This document shows, one piece after another, positions 28,078 to 37,419 of a stretch of 64,000 nt of DNA. Origin of the DNA: Stutzerimonas nitrititolerans (lineage in GTDB: Bacteria; Pseudomonadota; Gammaproteobacteria; Pseudomonadales; Pseudomonadaceae); contig NZ_RFFL01000013.1 in the NCBI RefSeq assembly GCF_003696285.1, forward strand, positions 1 to 64,000, given 5' to 3'. Each line of letters opens with the position of its first letter. The first letter of the stretch is position 1. A program made the translations under genes and the position numbers. Under the pieces are notes generated by a model. It was not told where the DNA came from. It made no database searches and saw only the letters and a list, made by a program, of their open reading frames with translations.

Positions 28078-28695
28078 ATGACTGACTTCAAACTGGATGC
28101 CCAAGAGCGTTCCGACCTGGGGAAAGGTGCGAGCCGCCGCCTGCGTCGTAACGCCAGCCTCGTACCGGCCGTGATCTACGGTGGTGAAGCTGCGCCGCAA
28201 TCGATCAGCATTCTGGCCAAAGACCTGGCCAAGATGCTGGAAAACGAAATCGCCTTCAGCAACATCATCAAGCTGAGCGTCGATGGCAAGAGCCAGGACG
28301 TGGTGATCAAGGCGCTGCAGCGTCATCCGGCCAAGGGCTTCGTTCTGCACGCTGACTTCCAGCGCGTCGTCGCCGGCCAGAAGCTGACCGCCACCGTTCC
28401 GGTGCACCTGATCAACCAGGAAACCTCCATTGGCGTCAAGCAGCAGGGTGGCGAGATCTACCTGAACCTGCCCGATGCCGAAGTGACCTGCCTGCCGCAA
28501 GACCTGCCGGACTTCATCGAAGTCGACATCGCCAAGATGGAAGTCGGCCAGGTTCTGCACATGAGCGACCTGAAGCTGCCGAAAGGCGTTGCTTTCGTCG
28601 CCCTGCAGCACGGCAGCGACCTGCCGGTCGTCAACATTCACGCCCCGCGCGTGAGCAAGGAAGACGCACCGAAAGAAGAAGGCGCTGCCGAGTAA
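28078..28695 (+). CDS. rplY: Ribosomal protein bL25 (long, CTC form)
   Basis: 205 residues from the ATG at 28078 with GGAG upstream. The N-terminal domain (to about 95) is the 5S-rRNA-binding L25 fold ([21 protein letters not shown]). The C-terminal beta domain is that of the general stress protein CTC. The longer two-domain form is normal in Pseudomonas, whereas E. coli L25 is 94 residues. prs-rplY-pth-ychF is the usual order. Confidence 0.96.
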   Translation: MTDFKLDAQERSDLGKGASRRLRRNASLVPAVIYGGEAAPQSISILAKDLAKMLENEIAFSNIIKLSVDGKSQDVVIKALQRHPAKGFVLHADFQRVVAGQKLTATVPVHLINQETSIGVKQQGGEIYLNLPDAEVTCLPQDLPDFIEVDIAKMEVGQVLHMSDLKLPKGVAFVALQHGSDLPVVNIHAPRVSKEDAPKEEGAAE

Positions 28696-28729
28696 CCACT
28701 CGCAGCCAGCTGAAGGAAGGGCCTCTGAC

Positions 28730-29314
28730 GTGACCGCCGTACAACTGATCGTCGGCCTGGGAAATCCAGGCCCCGAATACGACCAGACCCGGCATAACGC
28801 AGGGGCCCTTTTCGTTGAGCGCCTGGCGGCTGCAAAAGGCGCCAACCTCAGCGTCGATCGCAAGTACTTCGGCCTGGTCGGCAAGTTTCGCCATCAGGAC
28901 GAAGATGTCCGCCTGTTGATCCCCACCACCTACATGAACCGCAGCGGTCAGGCGGTGGCGGCACTGGCCGGGTTTTTCCGAATTCCCCCCGAGGCCATCC
29001 TGGTTGCCCACGATGAGCTCGACATGCCTCCCGGCGTCGCCAAACTCAAGCAAGGCGGCGGACACGGCGGGCACAACGGCCTGCGCGACATCATCGCCAG
29101 GCTCGCCAACCAGAACAACTTCTACCGCCTGCGTCTCGGCATTGGCCACCCCGGCCACAGCAGCCAGGTGACCGGTTACGTGCTCGGCCGCGCGCCGCAG
29201 GCCGAACGGGAGAAGCTGGACGCCAGCATTGATTTCGCCCTCGATGCCCTGCCGGAAATCCTGGCCGGCGATTGGACCAAGGCGATGCAAAAGCTGCACA
29301 GCCAGAAGGCCTGA
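28730..29314 (+). CDS. pth: Peptidyl-tRNA hydrolase
   Basis: 194 residues beginning with GTG at 28730 ([13 protein letters not shown]), preceded by GGAAGG. It releases peptides from prematurely dropped peptidyl-tRNA. The catalytic His is in TRHNAG, with the conserved Asn in [12 protein letters not shown] and Asp in [11 protein letters not shown]. It ends 39 bases before ychF. Confidence 0.96.
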   Translation: MTAVQLIVGLGNPGPEYDQTRHNAGALFVERLAAAKGANLSVDRKYFGLVGKFRHQDEDVRLLIPTTYMNRSGQAVAALAGFFRIPPEAILVAHDELDMPPGVAKLKQGGGHGGHNGLRDIIARLANQNNFYRLRLGIGHPGHSSQVTGYVLGRAPQAEREKLDASIDFALDALPEILAGDWTKAMQKLHSQKA

Positions 29315-29353
29315 CAGCCCCTTTTTCGATTCATCTGCGAGGGTTTATCACTC

Positions 29354-30454
29354 ATGGGATTCAATTGCGGCATCGTTGGCCTGCCCAACGTCGGCAAGTC
29401 CACCCTGTTCAACGCTCTGACCAAATCCGGTATCGCAGCGGAAAACTTCCCCTTCTGCACCATCGAGCCGAACAGCGGCATCGTGCCGATGCCCGATGCC
29501 CGCCTGGCGGCGCTGGCCGAGATCGTCAAGCCCGAGCGCGTCCTGCCCACTACCATGGAATTCGTCGACATCGCCGGTCTGGTCGCCGGCGCCTCCAAGG
29601 GTGAAGGCCTGGGCAACAAGTTCCTCGCCAACATCCGCGAGACCGACGCCATCGCCCACGTGGTGCGCTGCTTCCGGGACGACAACGTCATCCACGTCGC
29701 CAACTCGGTCGATCCCAAGCGCGACATCGAGATCATCGACCTGGAACTGATCTTCGCCGACCTCGACAGCTGCGAGAAGCAGCTGCAGAAAGTCACCCGC
29801 AACGCCAAGGGCGGCGACAAGGAAGCCCTGGCGCAGAAGGCCCTGCTGGAAAAACTGATTCCGCACCTCACCGAAGGCAAGCCGGCGCGTACCCTGCTGC
29901 GCGACATGAGCGCCGAGGAGAAGCAGACCGTCCGCGGCTTCCATCTGCTGACCAGCAAGCCGGTGATGTACATCGCCAACGTCGCCGAAGACGGTTTCGA
30001 GGACAACCCGCTGCTGGACATCGTGCGTGCCATCGCCGAAGAAGAAGGCGCCATCGTGGTGCCGGTGTGCAACAAGATCGAAGCGGAAATCGCCGAACTG
30101 GAAGACGGCGAGGAGAAGGACATGTTCCTCGAAGCCCTCGGCCTCGAAGAGCCGGGCCTGAACCGCGTGATCCGTGCCGGCTACGAACTGCTCAACCTGC
30201 AGACCTACTTCACCGCCGGCGTGAAGGAAGTCCGCGCCTGGACCGTCAAGGTCGGCGCCACCGCCCCGCAAGCTGCCGCCGTGATCCACACCGACTTCGA
30301 GAAAGGCTTCATCCGCGCCGAAGTCATCGCCTACAACGACTTCATCCAGTACAAGGGCGAAGCCGGCGCCAAGGAAGCCGGCAAGTGGCGCCTGGAAGGC
30401 AAGGAATACATCGTCAAGGACGGCGATGTGATGCACTTCCGCTTCAACGTCTGA
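29354..30454 (+). CDS. ychF: Redox-regulated ATPase YchF (Obg-like)
   Basis: 366 residues. An OLA1-type P-loop NTPase that prefers ATP and binds ribosomes. The P-loop is GLPNVGKST, the G2/G3 region is FPFCTIEPN...[15 protein letters not shown], and the altered G4 motif (NVAE instead of NKxD) marks the ATP-specific family. The C-terminal TGS domain covers about the last 85 residues ([15 protein letters not shown]...). It is followed by a strong hairpin. Confidence 0.97.
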   Translation: MGFNCGIVGLPNVGKSTLFNALTKSGIAAENFPFCTIEPNSGIVPMPDARLAALAEIVKPERVLPTTMEFVDIAGLVAGASKGEGLGNKFLANIRETDAIAHVVRCFRDDNVIHVANSVDPKRDIEIIDLELIFADLDSCEKQLQKVTRNAKGGDKEALAQKALLEKLIPHLTEGKPARTLLRDMSAEEKQTVRGFHLLTSKPVMYIANVAEDGFEDNPLLDIVRAIAEEEGAIVVPVCNKIEAEIAELEDGEEKDMFLEALGLEEPGLNRVIRAGYELLNLQTYFTAGVKEVRAWTVKVGATAPQAAAVIHTDFEKGFIRAEVIAYNDFIQYKGEAGAKEAGKWRLEGKEYIVKDGDVMHFRFNV

Positions 30455-30474
30455 CCAACGCGCAAGACGTACTG

Positions 30475-30499
30475 GAACGCCCCGCAATGCGGGGCGTTC
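30475..30499 (+). terminator. Hairpin after ychF
   Basis: A perfect 11-bp stem GAACGCCCCGC/GCGGGGCGTTC with a 3-base loop, 20 bases past the ychF stop. The T-tract is weak (TACATTCT). Confidence 0.65.
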
Positions 30500-30612
30500 T
30501 ACATTCTGGCCACCGCATCCCATCAGCCGCACTGACGACTGGCGCTCCAGACACGGACATTCGTCCCGCTTGTGCGGTCGGAACAGGCAGACTTGCCGAA
30601 GCTGGAGCGCAG

Positions 30613-31311
30613 ATGAACAGCCTTACCGAATCGCCATCACAGTTTCTCGACGACGCTTTTTTCGACCGGGACGCGCAACTGGTCGCCCAGGAATTGCTGG
30701 GAACCGTGATTCGCCATTGCGTCGACGGGCTGTGGTTGTCGGCTCGCATCATCGAGACCGAGGCCTACTACATAGACGAGAAGGCCAGCCACTCCTCGCT
30801 CGGCTACAGCCCTTCGCGACGTGCCATGTTCATGCCCGCCGGCCACCTGTACCTCTATTACTCCCGCGGCGGCGACTCGCTGAACTTCAGCGTGCAGGGC
30901 GACGGCAACGCCGTTTGCATCAAGGCCGGCTATCCCTGGGTCGACACGCTTTCCTGCGAGGCGTCCATCGAGCGCATGCGCAGCAACAGCCCCGCCGCTG
31001 CCGGCGGCGCCCGCCCGCTCACCCGACTCTGTTCCGGCCAGACGCTGTTGTGCAAGGCGCTGGGCCTCACCGTGAAGGAATGGAATGCGCAACGCATGCA
31101 CCCCACACGGCTGCGCATCGACGATATCGGCGCCCGGCCAGACATCATCCAGACCACCCGGCTCGGGATACCGCCCGGCCGCGACGAGCACCTGCCCTAT
31201 CGCTTCGTCGATGCCGGTTTCGCCCCGCATTGCACCCGCAATCCGTTGCGCCGTGGCCAGCGGGAAGGCGAGGATTACCTCCTGCTGCGTCGCGAGCTGT
31301 TGGCAAGCTAG
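30613..31311 (+). CDS. mpg: DNA-3-methyladenine glycosylase (AAG/Mpg type)
   Basis: 232 residues from the ATG at 30613, with GGAG 8 bases upstream; the frame is open far upstream but reads antisense-like sequence over ychF. It removes alkylated purines in base excision repair. The catalytic Glu and flipping Tyr lie in RIIETEAYYIDEKASHS. MFMPAGHLYLYYSRG and CIKAGYP also fit the family. Its stop codon overlaps the convergent metallophosphoesterase stop in the palindrome CTAG. Confidence 0.9.
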   Translation: MNSLTESPSQFLDDAFFDRDAQLVAQELLGTVIRHCVDGLWLSARIIETEAYYIDEKASHSSLGYSPSRRAMFMPAGHLYLYYSRGGDSLNFSVQGDGNAVCIKAGYPWVDTLSCEASIERMRSNSPAAAGGARPLTRLCSGQTLLCKALGLTVKEWNAQRMHPTRLRIDDIGARPDIIQTTRLGIPPGRDEHLPYRFVDAGFAPHCTRNPLRRGQREGEDYLLLRRELLAS

Positions 31312-32435
31312 GGCGCCAAGTCGTCCGCTTTCTTCAGGCGGATACGGGTGATCTCCGACGGGGCGCCGAAGCGCAGCGGCGGGCCCCAGTAACCGGTGCC
31401 ACGGCTGATGTAGACCTGCATCTCGCCGACACGCTGCAATCCCGCGACCCAAGGTTGCTGCCACTGCACGAAATGCATCCACGGCCAGAACTGGCCGCCG
31501 TGAGTATGGCCGGACAGCTGCAGATGGCACCCAGCCTCCACCACCGCCTTCGCTGAACGGGGCTGGTGCGCCAGCAGAACGCGAGGCACATCGTCCGGCG
31601 CTCCGGCTAATGCCGCGTGCGGATCGCTCCTATGGCCGGGATTGAACAGCTCGGCGGAATAGTCGCTGATACCCGCCAGCACCAGACGAGCCCCCTCGTG
31701 CGCCAACAGCACATGTCGGTTGAGGAGTACCTTCATGTTCAACCGCTCGAACGCGGCGATCCAGCTGTCCGCACCGGAGTAGTACTCGTGATTGCCGGTC
31801 ACCACATAAACGCCGTGCCGTGAGCTTAGCTGTGCCAGCGGCGCGATGTCGTCGCGCAGGTCGGCAACGCTGCCATCCACCAGGTCGCCGGTGATGACGA
31901 TGAGATCGGGCGAGAGCCCGTTGGCTCGCTTGACGATCGCATCGATATAGCCGCGCTTGATGGTCGGGCCGACATGGATGTCGCTGAGCTGCACGATGCT
32001 GAACCCTTCCAGCGCGGCTGGCAGGTTGCGCAACGCGATGTCGCGCTCGACCACCCGAGCCGTTCGCCGCGCATTGAGCAACCCGAACAGCGTCACCGCG
32101 ACGACCGCAACGATCACGGCATACGCCGAGCCCTGCTCGAGGCGCGCCGACTCCCACCCTGCCAGCGACGCAACCGCCAGCACGAACGCGCGCAGCAGGG
32201 AAAATATCGACAGGCTGGAAAAGATGCCCATCGCCAGCAACCCGGACCACGCCAGCACAGCATTGCCCTTGCCGCGTACCAGCACGCCGTAGCGCATCAG
32301 CACTGCCGAAAGCGCGAGATAGGCCCACGCCAGAACACTGCCGAAAGGCCCGAGCGCAAGATCCGGGATCAGGGTGACGCCGACGAATGCATGCAGGCCG
32401 ATCAGCAATACGCCCACCAACAATCGCCTGGTCAT
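31308..32435 (-). CDS. Membrane-anchored metallophosphoesterase (YkuE/YaeI-like)
   Basis: 375 residues from the ATG at 32435. About four transmembrane segments lie in residues 1-125 (LLVGVLLIGLHAFVG, LAWAYLALSAVLM, LLAMGIFSSLSIFSLL, YAVIVAVVAVTLFGLL). They are followed by a calcineurin-like phosphoesterase with the metal motifs LSDIHVGP, ITGDLVDG, VTGNHEYY and SGHTHGGQFWP. Relatives hydrolyse UDP-diacylglucosamine or other lipid phosphodiesters; the substrate here is not known. It is convergent with mpg, with the stop codons overlapping. Confidence 0.85.
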   Translation of the reverse strand: MTRRLLVGVLLIGLHAFVGVTLIPDLALGPFGSVLAWAYLALSAVLMRYGVLVRGKGNAVLAWSGLLAMGIFSSLSIFSLLRAFVLAVASLAGWESARLEQGSAYAVIVAVVAVTLFGLLNARRTARVVERDIALRNLPAALEGFSIVQLSDIHVGPTIKRGYIDAIVKRANGLSPDLIVITGDLVDGSVADLRDDIAPLAQLSSRHGVYVVTGNHEYYSGADSWIAAFERLNMKVLLNRHVLLAHEGARLVLAGISDYSAELFNPGHRSDPHAALAGAPDDVPRVLLAHQPRSAKAVVEAGCHLQLSGHTHGGQFWPWMHFVQWQQPWVAGLQRVGEMQVYISRGTGYWGPPLRFGAPSEITRIRLKKADDLAP

Positions 32436-32603
32436 GCGTTTCGTCTCTTGAGAAAAGGGAAAACCGTTTGGGATGCGCGGCCTGTCTGGGCTGGCTGCGT
32501 TTCGGTATTCGAAGTGGTGTGCCCGCGCAGGGACATGGGCACGTCCGAAAACATTCATCAGGAATGGGCGCTACGCCACCGGGCCAAACGCATCGGGTGT
32601 TAT

Positions 32604-32625
32604 GTAGGGCCGAATTTATTCGGCC
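32604..32625. repeat. GTAGGGCCGAA repeat, single copy
   Basis: GTAGGGCCGAAT-TT-ATTCGGCC, an imperfect palindrome. The same element occurs as an inverted pair at 52853-52910. It lies between the metallophosphoesterase and the small acidic protein. Confidence 0.75.
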
Positions 32626-32684
32626 GCACCAGATCGATGCCCAAACCTCCTTGCGCTCCGGGCGATCGTCAGAGACAACCGCAG

Positions 32685-32876
32685 CTACATCACCCCAGGG
32701 TCAGGTATCGGGTCCGGCAACGGCGGTTCTTTCTCCAGCTGTTCGAGCACTTCGTCGGGCAAGGTGTCGCCGTCGTCCAGCTCGGTATCGCTCTCGGCGT
32801 CATCGAGATCGTTCAGGGGCGATTCGTCCGCCATCCTGGGCAGTGGCGGATCACTTGGAAAGGCTGTGCTGAGCAT
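32685..32876 (-). CDS. Small acidic proline-rich protein, unknown
   Basis: 63 residues from the ATG at 32876, with AGGAG six bases upstream. Very acidic (DDAESDTELDDGD) with Pro-rich ends (PPLPDPIPDPGVM); probably disordered. No recognised domain. The good ribosome binding site and own intergenic space support a real gene. It lies 62 bases downstream of the LysR stop on the same strand. Confidence 0.6.
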   Translation of the reverse strand: MLSTAFPSDPPLPRMADESPLNDLDDAESDTELDDGDTLPDEVLEQLEKEPPLPDPIPDPGVM

Positions 32877-32938
32877 GGAAGTCTCCTCACATAGGTGTGC
32901 AATGTTAGGCAGGCGCGCCCTCGCATCGTTCGGACCGA

Positions 32939-33847
32939 TCATCCGCGCTGTGTCCACGCCTCGCCGGCCAGACATTCGCTGAGATAGTCGAGAAAACAGG
33001 TAATACGCGCCGCCAGCGCAGTGTTGCGGTAGTACACCGCGTGGATCGGTTGCAGCACCTCGACGGTCGATTCGGCGAGTACGTCCACCAGCGCACCGTC
33101 AGCGCGGTCCCGTGCCGTCATGAAGCTCGACAGGCAGGCGATGCCTTCGCCGGCGAGGGCCAGTTGCCGTATCGTCTCGCCGCTGGAGGCCCAAAGGCTC
33201 GGCACGATGGAAAAGCTTTCGCCGAGCGGATGACGCAGCGGCCACTGATTCAGGCTTTCCGGCTGGGTGAAGCCGATCAGGCTATGATCGGCCAGCTCTT
33301 CCACGCGCTGCGGTGTCCCGCTTCGCGCCAGGTAATCCGGGCTGGCCACCACGCGAATCCGGCTGCGCCCTAGCGGTCGGGCATGCAGGGTGGAATCACG
33401 CAACGGCCCATGGCGCAGCGCCAGATCGGTGCGGTGCTCGAGCAGATCGATGATCTGGTCGCTGCTGTGCAATTCCAGCTCGATATCGGGGTAGCGCTGG
33501 CGAAACCCGCCGATCAGCGGCACCAGCACATGCAGCATGAACGGCGCCGAGGCATTGACCCGCAATCGCCCGGCCGGATGCTGCAATCGGCGCGACATCT
33601 GCTCCTCGGCCTCCTCCACCGCTTCGAGAATCCGCCGCGCCTGGCTCAGGAACGCCGCGCCCTCCTCCGTCAGCTCCAGACGGCGGGTGGTGCGGCGCAG
33701 CAGCGTGGTCGCGAGCTTGGCTTCGAGCCGGCTCAGCGCACGACTAACGCCCGAAGCGGTCTGCCCGAGCTGTACAGCGGCACTGGAGATGGAGCCGGTG
33801 TCGATCACCGCAGTGAAGGCTTGCAGCTCGTCGAGCGTCGTTTTCAT
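32939..33847 (-). CDS. LysR family transcriptional regulator
   Basis: 302 residues from the ATG at 33847. The N-terminal winged helix-turn-helix (LDELQAFTAVIDTGSISSAAVQLGQTASGVSRALSRLE, read in parts) is followed by a periplasmic-binding-like effector domain. It belongs to the CrgA/YafC-like LysR branch. It diverges from the MFS transporter gene with 101 bases between, so it most likely controls that transporter and the aldo-keto reductase behind it. Confidence 0.92.
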   Translation of the reverse strand: MKTTLDELQAFTAVIDTGSISSAAVQLGQTASGVSRALSRLEAKLATTLLRRTTRRLELTEEGAAFLSQARRILEAVEEAEEQMSRRLQHPAGRLRVNASAPFMLHVLVPLIGGFRQRYPDIELELHSSDQIIDLLEHRTDLALRHGPLRDSTLHARPLGRSRIRVVASPDYLARSGTPQRVEELADHSLIGFTQPESLNQWPLRHPLGESFSIVPSLWASSGETIRQLALAGEGIACLSSFMTARDRADGALVDVLAESTVEVLQPIHAVYYRNTALAARITCFLDYLSECLAGEAWTQRG

Positions 33848-33948
33848 TAGTGACTCGCAGTCAATTATGTTTGGCCTGAGACCCGGTTTTTCCGCATGAG
33901 TCTGCGGTAGACACTGCGCGCCATGCAATCCACCCGGAGTTTCATTCC

Positions 33949-35169
33949 ATGCCCATCGCCTTGCTCGCGCTGACCCTCAGCGCATTCGCCATCGGCACGA
34001 CGGAGTTCGTCATCGTCGGCCTGATTCCCACCATCGCCAGTGATCTCGCCGTCAGCCTGCCTTCGGCCGGGCTGCTGGTCAGCCTCTATGCCCTTGGCGT
34101 CGCGGTCGGCGCGCCACTGCTCACAGCCCTGACCGGCAAGGTGCCGCGCAAGTTGTTGCTGCTGTCGCTGATGGTGCTGTTCACCGCCGGCAACCTGCTG
34201 GCCTGGCAGGCACCGGGATACGAGTCGCTGATACTGGCGCGCATCGTCACCGGCCTCGCCCACGGCGTGTTCTTTTCCATCGGCTCGACCATCGCCACCA
34301 GCCTGGTCTCGAAGGAAAAGGCTGCCAGCGCCATTGCCATCATGTTCACCGGGCTTACCGTCGCGCTGGTCACGGGCGTGCCACTGGGCACCTTCATCGG
34401 CCAGCAGCTCGGCTGGCGCGAGACCTTTCTCGCGGTATCCCTGCTCGGCGTGATCGCCTTCATTGGCAGCCTGCTCTTCGTGCCGCGCGACATCCAGCAC
34501 AGCAAGCCCGCGTCCATCGTCCAGCAGCTGGCCGTGCTCAAGCAGCCGCGCCTGCTACTGGTCTATGCGATGACGGCCGTCGGCTACGGCGGCACCTTCA
34601 TCGCCTTCACCTTTCTTGCGCCCATCCTGCAGGAGATCAGCGGTTTCGGCGAAGGCGCGGTAAGCCTGGTGCTGCTGGTGTATGGCGTGTCAGTGGCGGT
34701 GGGCAACATCTGGGGCGGCAAGCTGGCCGACCGGCGCGGGCCGATCAGTGCGCTCAAGCTGATCTTCACGCTGCTGGCCGCGGTGCTCCTCGCGCTGACC
34801 TTCACCGCGGCCAACCCCTGGCTGGCACTGGCGACCGTGCTGCTCTGGGGCGCGGTGGCATTCGGCAACGTGCCCGGCCTGCAGGTCTACGTGGTACGCC
34901 AGGCCGAGCACTACACACCAAACGCGGTCGACGTCGCCTCGGGCCTGAACATCGCCGCCTTCAACCTCGGCATCGCCGGTGGCGCATGGCTCGGCGGACA
35001 TATCGTCGCCTCCCTGGGTCTGATCCATACCGCCTGGATCGGCTCGCTGGTGGTGCTGGGCGCCCTGGCGCTGACATTCTGGAGCGGCCGCCTGGACCGC
35101 ACCGATACATCGTCCGAACACCACCAGAACAACGCCATCCAGGAGCCGGCAACCGCCGCCTCGTATTGA
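33949..35169 (+). CDS. MFS transporter, sugar-efflux/drug-efflux type
   Basis: 406 residues, 12 predicted membrane segments. The start [25 protein letters not shown] is the hallmark of the DHA1 SotB/YdhP-type exporters (the xxGTTEFVxxG motif), and [16 protein letters not shown] and [18 protein letters not shown] are also present. The substrate is not deducible. The dkgB-like reductase follows after 22 bases and is probably co-transcribed; the divergent LysR is the likely regulator. Confidence 0.9.
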   Translation: MPIALLALTLSAFAIGTTEFVIVGLIPTIASDLAVSLPSAGLLVSLYALGVAVGAPLLTALTGKVPRKLLLLSLMVLFTAGNLLAWQAPGYESLILARIVTGLAHGVFFSIGSTIATSLVSKEKAASAIAIMFTGLTVALVTGVPLGTFIGQQLGWRETFLAVSLLGVIAFIGSLLFVPRDIQHSKPASIVQQLAVLKQPRLLLVYAMTAVGYGGTFIAFTFLAPILQEISGFGEGAVSLVLLVYGVSVAVGNIWGGKLADRRGPISALKLIFTLLAAVLLALTFTAANPWLALATVLLWGAVAFGNVPGLQVYVVRQAEHYTPNAVDVASGLNIAAFNLGIAGGAWLGGHIVASLGLIHTAWIGSLVVLGALALTFWSGRLDRTDTSSEHHQNNAIQEPATAASY

Positions 35170-35191
35170 TCAACCCACAGGAGCATTCTCA

Positions 35192-35992
35192 ATGACCATC
35201 CCCGCCTTCGGCCTCGGCACCTTCCGCCTCAAGGATCAGCAAGTCATCGACTCAGTGAAGATGGGCCTCGAACTCGGCTATCGCCACATCGACACTGCGC
35301 AGATCTACGAGAACGAAGCGCAAGTCGGCCAGGCCATCGCCGAGAGCGGCGTCCCGCGCGAAGAGCTGTTCGTGACCACCAAGGTCTGGACCGCCAACCT
35401 CGGCGCCGACCGCCTGCTCCCCAGCCTGGAGGAAAGCCTGGGCAAGCTGCGCATGGAGCAGGTGGACCTCACCCTGGTGCACTGGCCATCGCCCAACGAC
35501 GAGCTGGCCGTCGCCGACTACCTGGCGCGGATGATGGAAGCCAAGGCCCGCGGCCTGACCCGCGCCATTGGCATTTCCAACTTCACTGTCGCTCACATGC
35601 AGCAGGCCATCGACGCCATCGGTGCCGAGAACATCGCCACCAACCAGATCGAGGTGCACCCCTTCCTGCAGAGCCGCAAGGTGATCGACTTCGCCCGCAG
35701 CCAGGGCATCCACATCACCGCCTACATGCCGCTCGCCTACGGCAAGGTAATGCAGGACGAAGTGCTGCAACGCATCGGCGAAAGCCACAACGCCAGCCCG
35801 GCACAGGTCGCCCTCGCCTGGCTGCTGCAACAGGGCTTCGCCGTGATCCCCTCCTCCACCAAGCGTGAAAATCTCGCCGCCAACCTCGCGGCCCGGGAGC
35901 TGCGCCTGACCGAAGAAGAGATGCAACAGATCGCCACGCTGGATCGCAACGAACGCCTGGCCAACCCCGGCTTTGCGCCAAAGTGGGACTGA
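35192..35992 (+). CDS. dkgB: Aldo-keto reductase, 2,5-diketo-D-gluconate reductase B type
   Basis: 266 residues. An NADPH-dependent aldehyde/ketone reductase with the catalytic tetrad D34, Y39, K64 and H97 ([24 protein letters not shown]). The C-terminal cofactor motif [14 protein letters not shown] is intact. Relatives reduce methylglyoxal and diketogluconate. CAGGAG precedes the ATG. Pairing with an exporter suggests a detoxification unit for reactive aldehydes, which is inference. Confidence 0.88.
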   Translation: MTIPAFGLGTFRLKDQQVIDSVKMGLELGYRHIDTAQIYENEAQVGQAIAESGVPREELFVTTKVWTANLGADRLLPSLEESLGKLRMEQVDLTLVHWPSPNDELAVADYLARMMEAKARGLTRAIGISNFTVAHMQQAIDAIGAENIATNQIEVHPFLQSRKVIDFARSQGIHITAYMPLAYGKVMQDEVLQRIGESHNASPAQVALAWLLQQGFAVIPSSTKRENLAANLAARELRLTEEEMQQIATLDRNERLANPGFAPKWD

Positions 35993-36069
35993 TCGGCAGC
36001 ACCCCGCCAACCACGGGACCGGCGGCATAAGCATTTGAAAAAGCAGGCAGAAAAAGCGCACCAGGAGGG

Positions 36070-36098
36070 TTGACACACAACCGCGCGACGCGAATAAT
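36070..36098 (+). promoter_or_regulatory. Sigma-70 promoter of tRNA-Met
   Basis: TTGACA at 36070-36075 and AATAAT at 36093-36098 with an ideal 17-base spacer, 11 bases before the tRNA. The GC-rich discriminator (GCGCGCC) is typical of stringently controlled stable-RNA promoters. Confidence 0.88.
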
Positions 36099-36109
36099 GC
36101 GCGCCACTT

Positions 36110-36186
36110 GGCTACGTAGCTCAGTTGGTTAGAGCATAGCATTCATAATGCTGGGGTCCGGGGTTCAAGTCCCTGCGTAGCCACCA
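36110..36186 (+). tRNA. tRNA-Met (anticodon CAT, elongator type)
   Basis: 77 bases with encoded CCA. Acceptor GGCTACG/CGTAGCC, D-arm AGCTCAGTTGGTTAGAGC, anticodon arm AGCAT-TCATAAT-GCT with CAT, and T-arm GGGGTTCAAGTCCC. The 5' end forms a normal G-C pair, so it is not the initiator tRNA. It could be the CAT-anticodon Ile tRNA (lysidine type), but the sequence fits elongator Met better. Confidence 0.93.
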
Positions 36187-36194
36187 TATTCAAG

Positions 36195-36226
36195 AAAGGG
36201 TTCAGCGAAAGCTGAACCCTTTTTTT
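36195..36226 (+). terminator. Rho-independent terminator after tRNA-Met
   Basis: The perfect stem GGGTTCAGC/GCTGAACCC with a GAAA tetraloop is followed by seven T residues. Confidence 0.95.
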
Positions 36227-36264
36227 GTGCCTGCCGTTTAGCCAAACAGCATCGAGTACCCGCC

Positions 36265-36471
36265 ATGAGAGATGACTTCGACAACATCCGCGCCGAACGC
36301 GAAACGCCCTACCGCACCACCGCTACCTCGTCCAACAAGTACGCCGGGCTCTGGAAACAGATCGCCATAGGGATCGTCGTTGGCCATCTGTCGTTGGGGT
36401 TGATAGGTGCGGTGGTCTGGATGGTTGCGGCGCAGTTCTTACCCAACGGCCTGTCGTTCACAGCGCCTTAA
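36265..36471 (+). CDS. Small single-span membrane protein, unknown
   Basis: 68 residues. A charged N-terminal half (MRDDFDNIRAERETPYRTT) and one hydrophobic helix at about 33-58 (IAIGIVVGHLSLGLIGAVVWMVAAQF). No recognised family. It begins 39 bases after the tRNA-Met terminator and stands alone. Ribosome binding is weak, and the reality of the gene rests on the membrane-protein pattern. Confidence 0.6.
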   Translation: MRDDFDNIRAERETPYRTTATSSNKYAGLWKQIAIGIVVGHLSLGLIGAVVWMVAAQFLPNGLSFTAP

Positions 36472-36497
36472 CAGCAGGCGCACCGCGCCCAACTGTC

Positions 36498-36902
36498 TCA
36501 GCTAAACCGCTGCCCCGATATCGCCGGATGGTAAAGCGGCTGCACGGTATTCCCCGCAGGATCGAGCACATGAAAGCTGTGGGCGCCGTCGCGGTGGGCG
36601 AAGGGGCGGTCGAGCATGGTGACGCCCTGGGCCTTCAGGTATTCGTACCAGGCGTGGAGTTCTTCAAGGCTGTCGACGATGAAGCCGTAGTGATCCATCG
36701 CCTGGACGCCGCTGCTCTTTTCCGAAGCGCGACCGAGGGAGAGGTTGTCGTTGCCGCATGTCAGGTAGACGAGATCCTTGCTGGCGCGGTTGAGCACTTC
36801 CATGCCCAGCACATCGACGTAGAAACGTTCGCATTCTTCGAGGTTCGGCGCGGTGAGCGCCAGATGACGCAGGCCGTTAAGGCGACCGGGACGCTGTGGC
36901 AT
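36498..36902 (-). CDS. VOC (glyoxalase/dioxygenase fold) protein
   Basis: 134 residues from the ATG at 36902 with AGGAA upstream. A single VOC unit of two beta-alpha-beta-beta-beta modules: LRHLALTAPNLEECERFYVDVLGMEV carries the first metal-ligand His, and DHYGFIVDSLEELHAWYEYLKAQGV and VLDPAGNTVQPLY carry the others. It may be a lyase, dioxygenase or resistance-type protein; the substrate is unknown. It diverges from the ABM monooxygenase gene with a shared 56-base promoter region containing a palindrome. Confidence 0.82.
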   Translation of the reverse strand: MPQRPGRLNGLRHLALTAPNLEECERFYVDVLGMEVLNRASKDLVYLTCGNDNLSLGRASEKSSGVQAMDHYGFIVDSLEELHAWYEYLKAQGVTMLDRPFAHRDGAHSFHVLDPAGNTVQPLYHPAISGQRFS

Positions 36903-36913
36903 CTTGTTATTCC

Positions 36914-36923
36914 TTGTATACAA
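36914..36923. promoter_or_regulatory. Perfect palindrome TTGTATACAA in a divergent promoter region
   Basis: A 10-base perfect palindrome between the VOC and ABM genes. The TTGTATACAA core is a common operator of GntR-family (FCD-type) regulators. It overlaps where promoters for both genes must lie. No GntR gene is present in the window. Confidence 0.5.
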
Positions 36924-36958
36924 TCGAGCGACCCACATTAAAACAAAATGGAGTGCTC

Positions 36959-37261
36959 ATGTACTGCCTCATTCTGAAAACCCAACTCGCGCCGGGCTCG
37001 TTCGACAAGTTCATGGAGGCCATGCGCGTCAACGCCGCCGCCTCGGTGCAGCACGAGCCGGATTGCCTGGTGTTCGATGTGGTGCAAGATTTGAACGATC
37101 CTGACCTCGTCTATCTCTACGAGCTGTACCGCGACGAGGCGGCTTTCGCGCACCACAAGACCACCGAGCACTACCTGCAGAGTCGCCCGCTGGTGGGTGA
37201 ATTCATCGTCAAGCAGGAGGCCATGAAAGGCCACATGGTATGCGGTAACAGCAAGCGTTGA
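36959..37261 (+). CDS. Antibiotic-biosynthesis-monooxygenase (ABM) family protein, YgiN-like
   Basis: 100 residues from the ATG at 36959, with GGAG six bases upstream. A single dimeric ferredoxin-like ABM domain: YCLILKTQLAPGSFDKFMEAM at the start and DLVYLYELYRDEAAFAHHKTTEHY in the middle are typical. Family members are cofactor-free quinol monooxygenases or isomerases such as YgiN and LsrG. The gene is divergent from the VOC protein, and an oprD-type porin gene follows after 158 bases on the same strand. Confidence 0.85.
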   Translation: MYCLILKTQLAPGSFDKFMEAMRVNAAASVQHEPDCLVFDVVQDLNDPDLVYLYELYRDEAAFAHHKTTEHYLQSRPLVGEFIVKQEAMKGHMVCGNSKR

Positions 37262-37419
37262 AGAACTAGACAGCCGCACAGATAGATACGGAAAAGATAT
37301 CAACATCAGATTATTTATATATTTTTAATCCTCCCCACTGCTGATTAGCATCGCTGCAGATGCCGCCTGGCTTCGCGCCGGCTGCGTCTACCTCCAATAA
37401 GAACAACCAGGAGACAGTG

